A program made the position numbers and the translations under genes. Below, piece after piece: positions 5,550-5,997 of a stretch of 5,997 bases of DNA. Position 1 is the stretch's first letter; every line of letters begins with the position of its first letter. Location: contig JAFAIV010000414.1 in the NCBI GenBank assembly GCA_019236545.1, positions 1-5,997 of the forward strand, given 5' to 3'. The notes beneath the pieces are model-generated. The model did no database searches and had not been told where the DNA came from. It saw nothing but the letters and a program-made list of their open reading frames with translations. The stretch comes from Actinomycetota bacterium (GTDB lineage Bacteria > Actinomycetota > Thermoleophilia > Gaiellales > Gaiellaceae).

Positions 5550-5997
5550 CGGGTCGTCGGTCGCGATCCGGATCTCGCCCGTGATCGCGCCCGCGTGGGG
5601 GCGGAGAGCGAGGCGCAGGGTCCCAGTCGCGCCCGCGCCGATCAGGAGGGAGGAGGGCGTGACGGCGAGCCAGGGCGGCGCCGAAGCGAGCCGCACCTTC
5701 AGCGACCCGGTGCCGGCGTCGCCGAGGACGAGCCTCTGCGTCCGGACGCCGCTCTTGAAGACGACCGGGCGCAGCGCGAGCGCCAGCCGCGGCAGCGTCG
5801 GGGCCGACAGCGTCGGCGTGGAGGGCGCGGCGACGCCGACGGTCGGCGGGATCGGGACAGGCTTTCCGGTCAGCTGCCCGAGCGCGGCGGCCACGTCGAT
5901 CAGCGGCGTCGTGATCCGGTTCCGGGGGTCGGTGATCGGGAGCCCCGTGGTCTTCAGGACGCTCTCGAGCGCGTCCGGCGTCAGCGCCGGGTCCGCG
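5505..5997 (-). CDS. C-terminal part of a subtilisin-family (S8) serine protease with a trailing beta-sandwich domain (5' end outside window)
   Basis: The frame is open to the right edge, so 163 residues are visible and the GTG at 5894 is internal. Visible residues 1-45 (ADPALTPDALESVLKTTG, then PLIDVAAALGQL) match the end of subtilisin-like catalytic domains, where a PxLTxxxIxxxLxxTG helix and a final I/VDxxAA segment follow the catalytic serine. The catalytic Asp, His and Ser would lie outside the window. Next comes a linker rich in Pro, Thr and Ala (about 46-75), then about 88 residues of alternating strands (LKVRLASAPPWLAVTPSS, TGTLRLALRP, GEIRIATDDP) resembling ASH/Ig-like cell-surface domains. 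Such proteins are normally secreted. The protease assignment rests on a short C-terminal stretch, so it is moderate. Confidence 0.65.
   Translation of the reverse strand, partial: ADPALTPDALESVLKTTGLPITDPRNRITTPLIDVAAALGQLTGKPVPIPPTVGVAAPSTPTLSAPTLPRLALALRPVVFKSGVRTQRLVLGDAGTGSLKVRLASAPPWLAVTPSSLLIGAGATGTLRLALRPHAGAITGEIRIATDDPSAGVVSIRVDVQGR

Overview
The window is very GC-rich, with G or C at most third codon positions, GTG starts alongside ATG, and short Shine-Dalgarno sites. Gene content is a heparinase-like/deacetylase protein, a LamG protein, a crotonase-fold protein, an FMN-binding PPOX protein, MsrB, a MmcQ/YjbR protein, a flagellar-rod-like protein and a subtilisin-like protease tail. 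Together these suggest a free-living high-GC bacterium, most likely an actinobacterium. Thermoleophilia-type lineages are an impression from protein style only. I see no mobile element, CRISPR array or prophage. No stretch over 300 bases lacks a gene.

Left part, + strand, bases 1-4150: four genes lie head to tail. The first enters from beyond the left edge and ends in a NodB-type polysaccharide deacetylase domain, preceded by what looks like the C-terminal beta domain of a heparinase II/III-type protein. A secreted or anchored LamG protein follows, apparently starting inside the end of the first gene from a non-standard codon. These two look like an envelope or extracellular polysaccharide pair. 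After 10 bases comes an enoyl-CoA hydratase/isomerase-family gene. It overlaps by ATGA with an FMN-dependent PPOX-family gene, so that pair is probably translationally coupled.

Middle part, - strand, bases 5112 down to 4147: in transcription order, msrB (methionine sulfoxide reductase B), a 76-residue protein made only of the two ends of a flagellar rod/hook protein, tRNA-Val(UAC), and a small unknown protein of about 61 residues. Spacing is tight (49 bases with a hairpin, 18 bases, 16 bases), so the tRNA may be embedded in a protein-coding transcript.

Right part: a MmcQ/YjbR-family gene runs on + from 5160, divergent from msrB across 47 bases. Its end overlaps by 45 bases the convergent C-terminus of a subtilisin-family (S8) protease gene that enters from the right edge on the - strand.

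Most of the window is ordinary chromosome. The points most worth a second look are the composite deacetylase, the LamG gene without a normal start codon, the minimal flagellar-rod-like protein, and the crotonase homologue lacking the usual catalytic glutamates.
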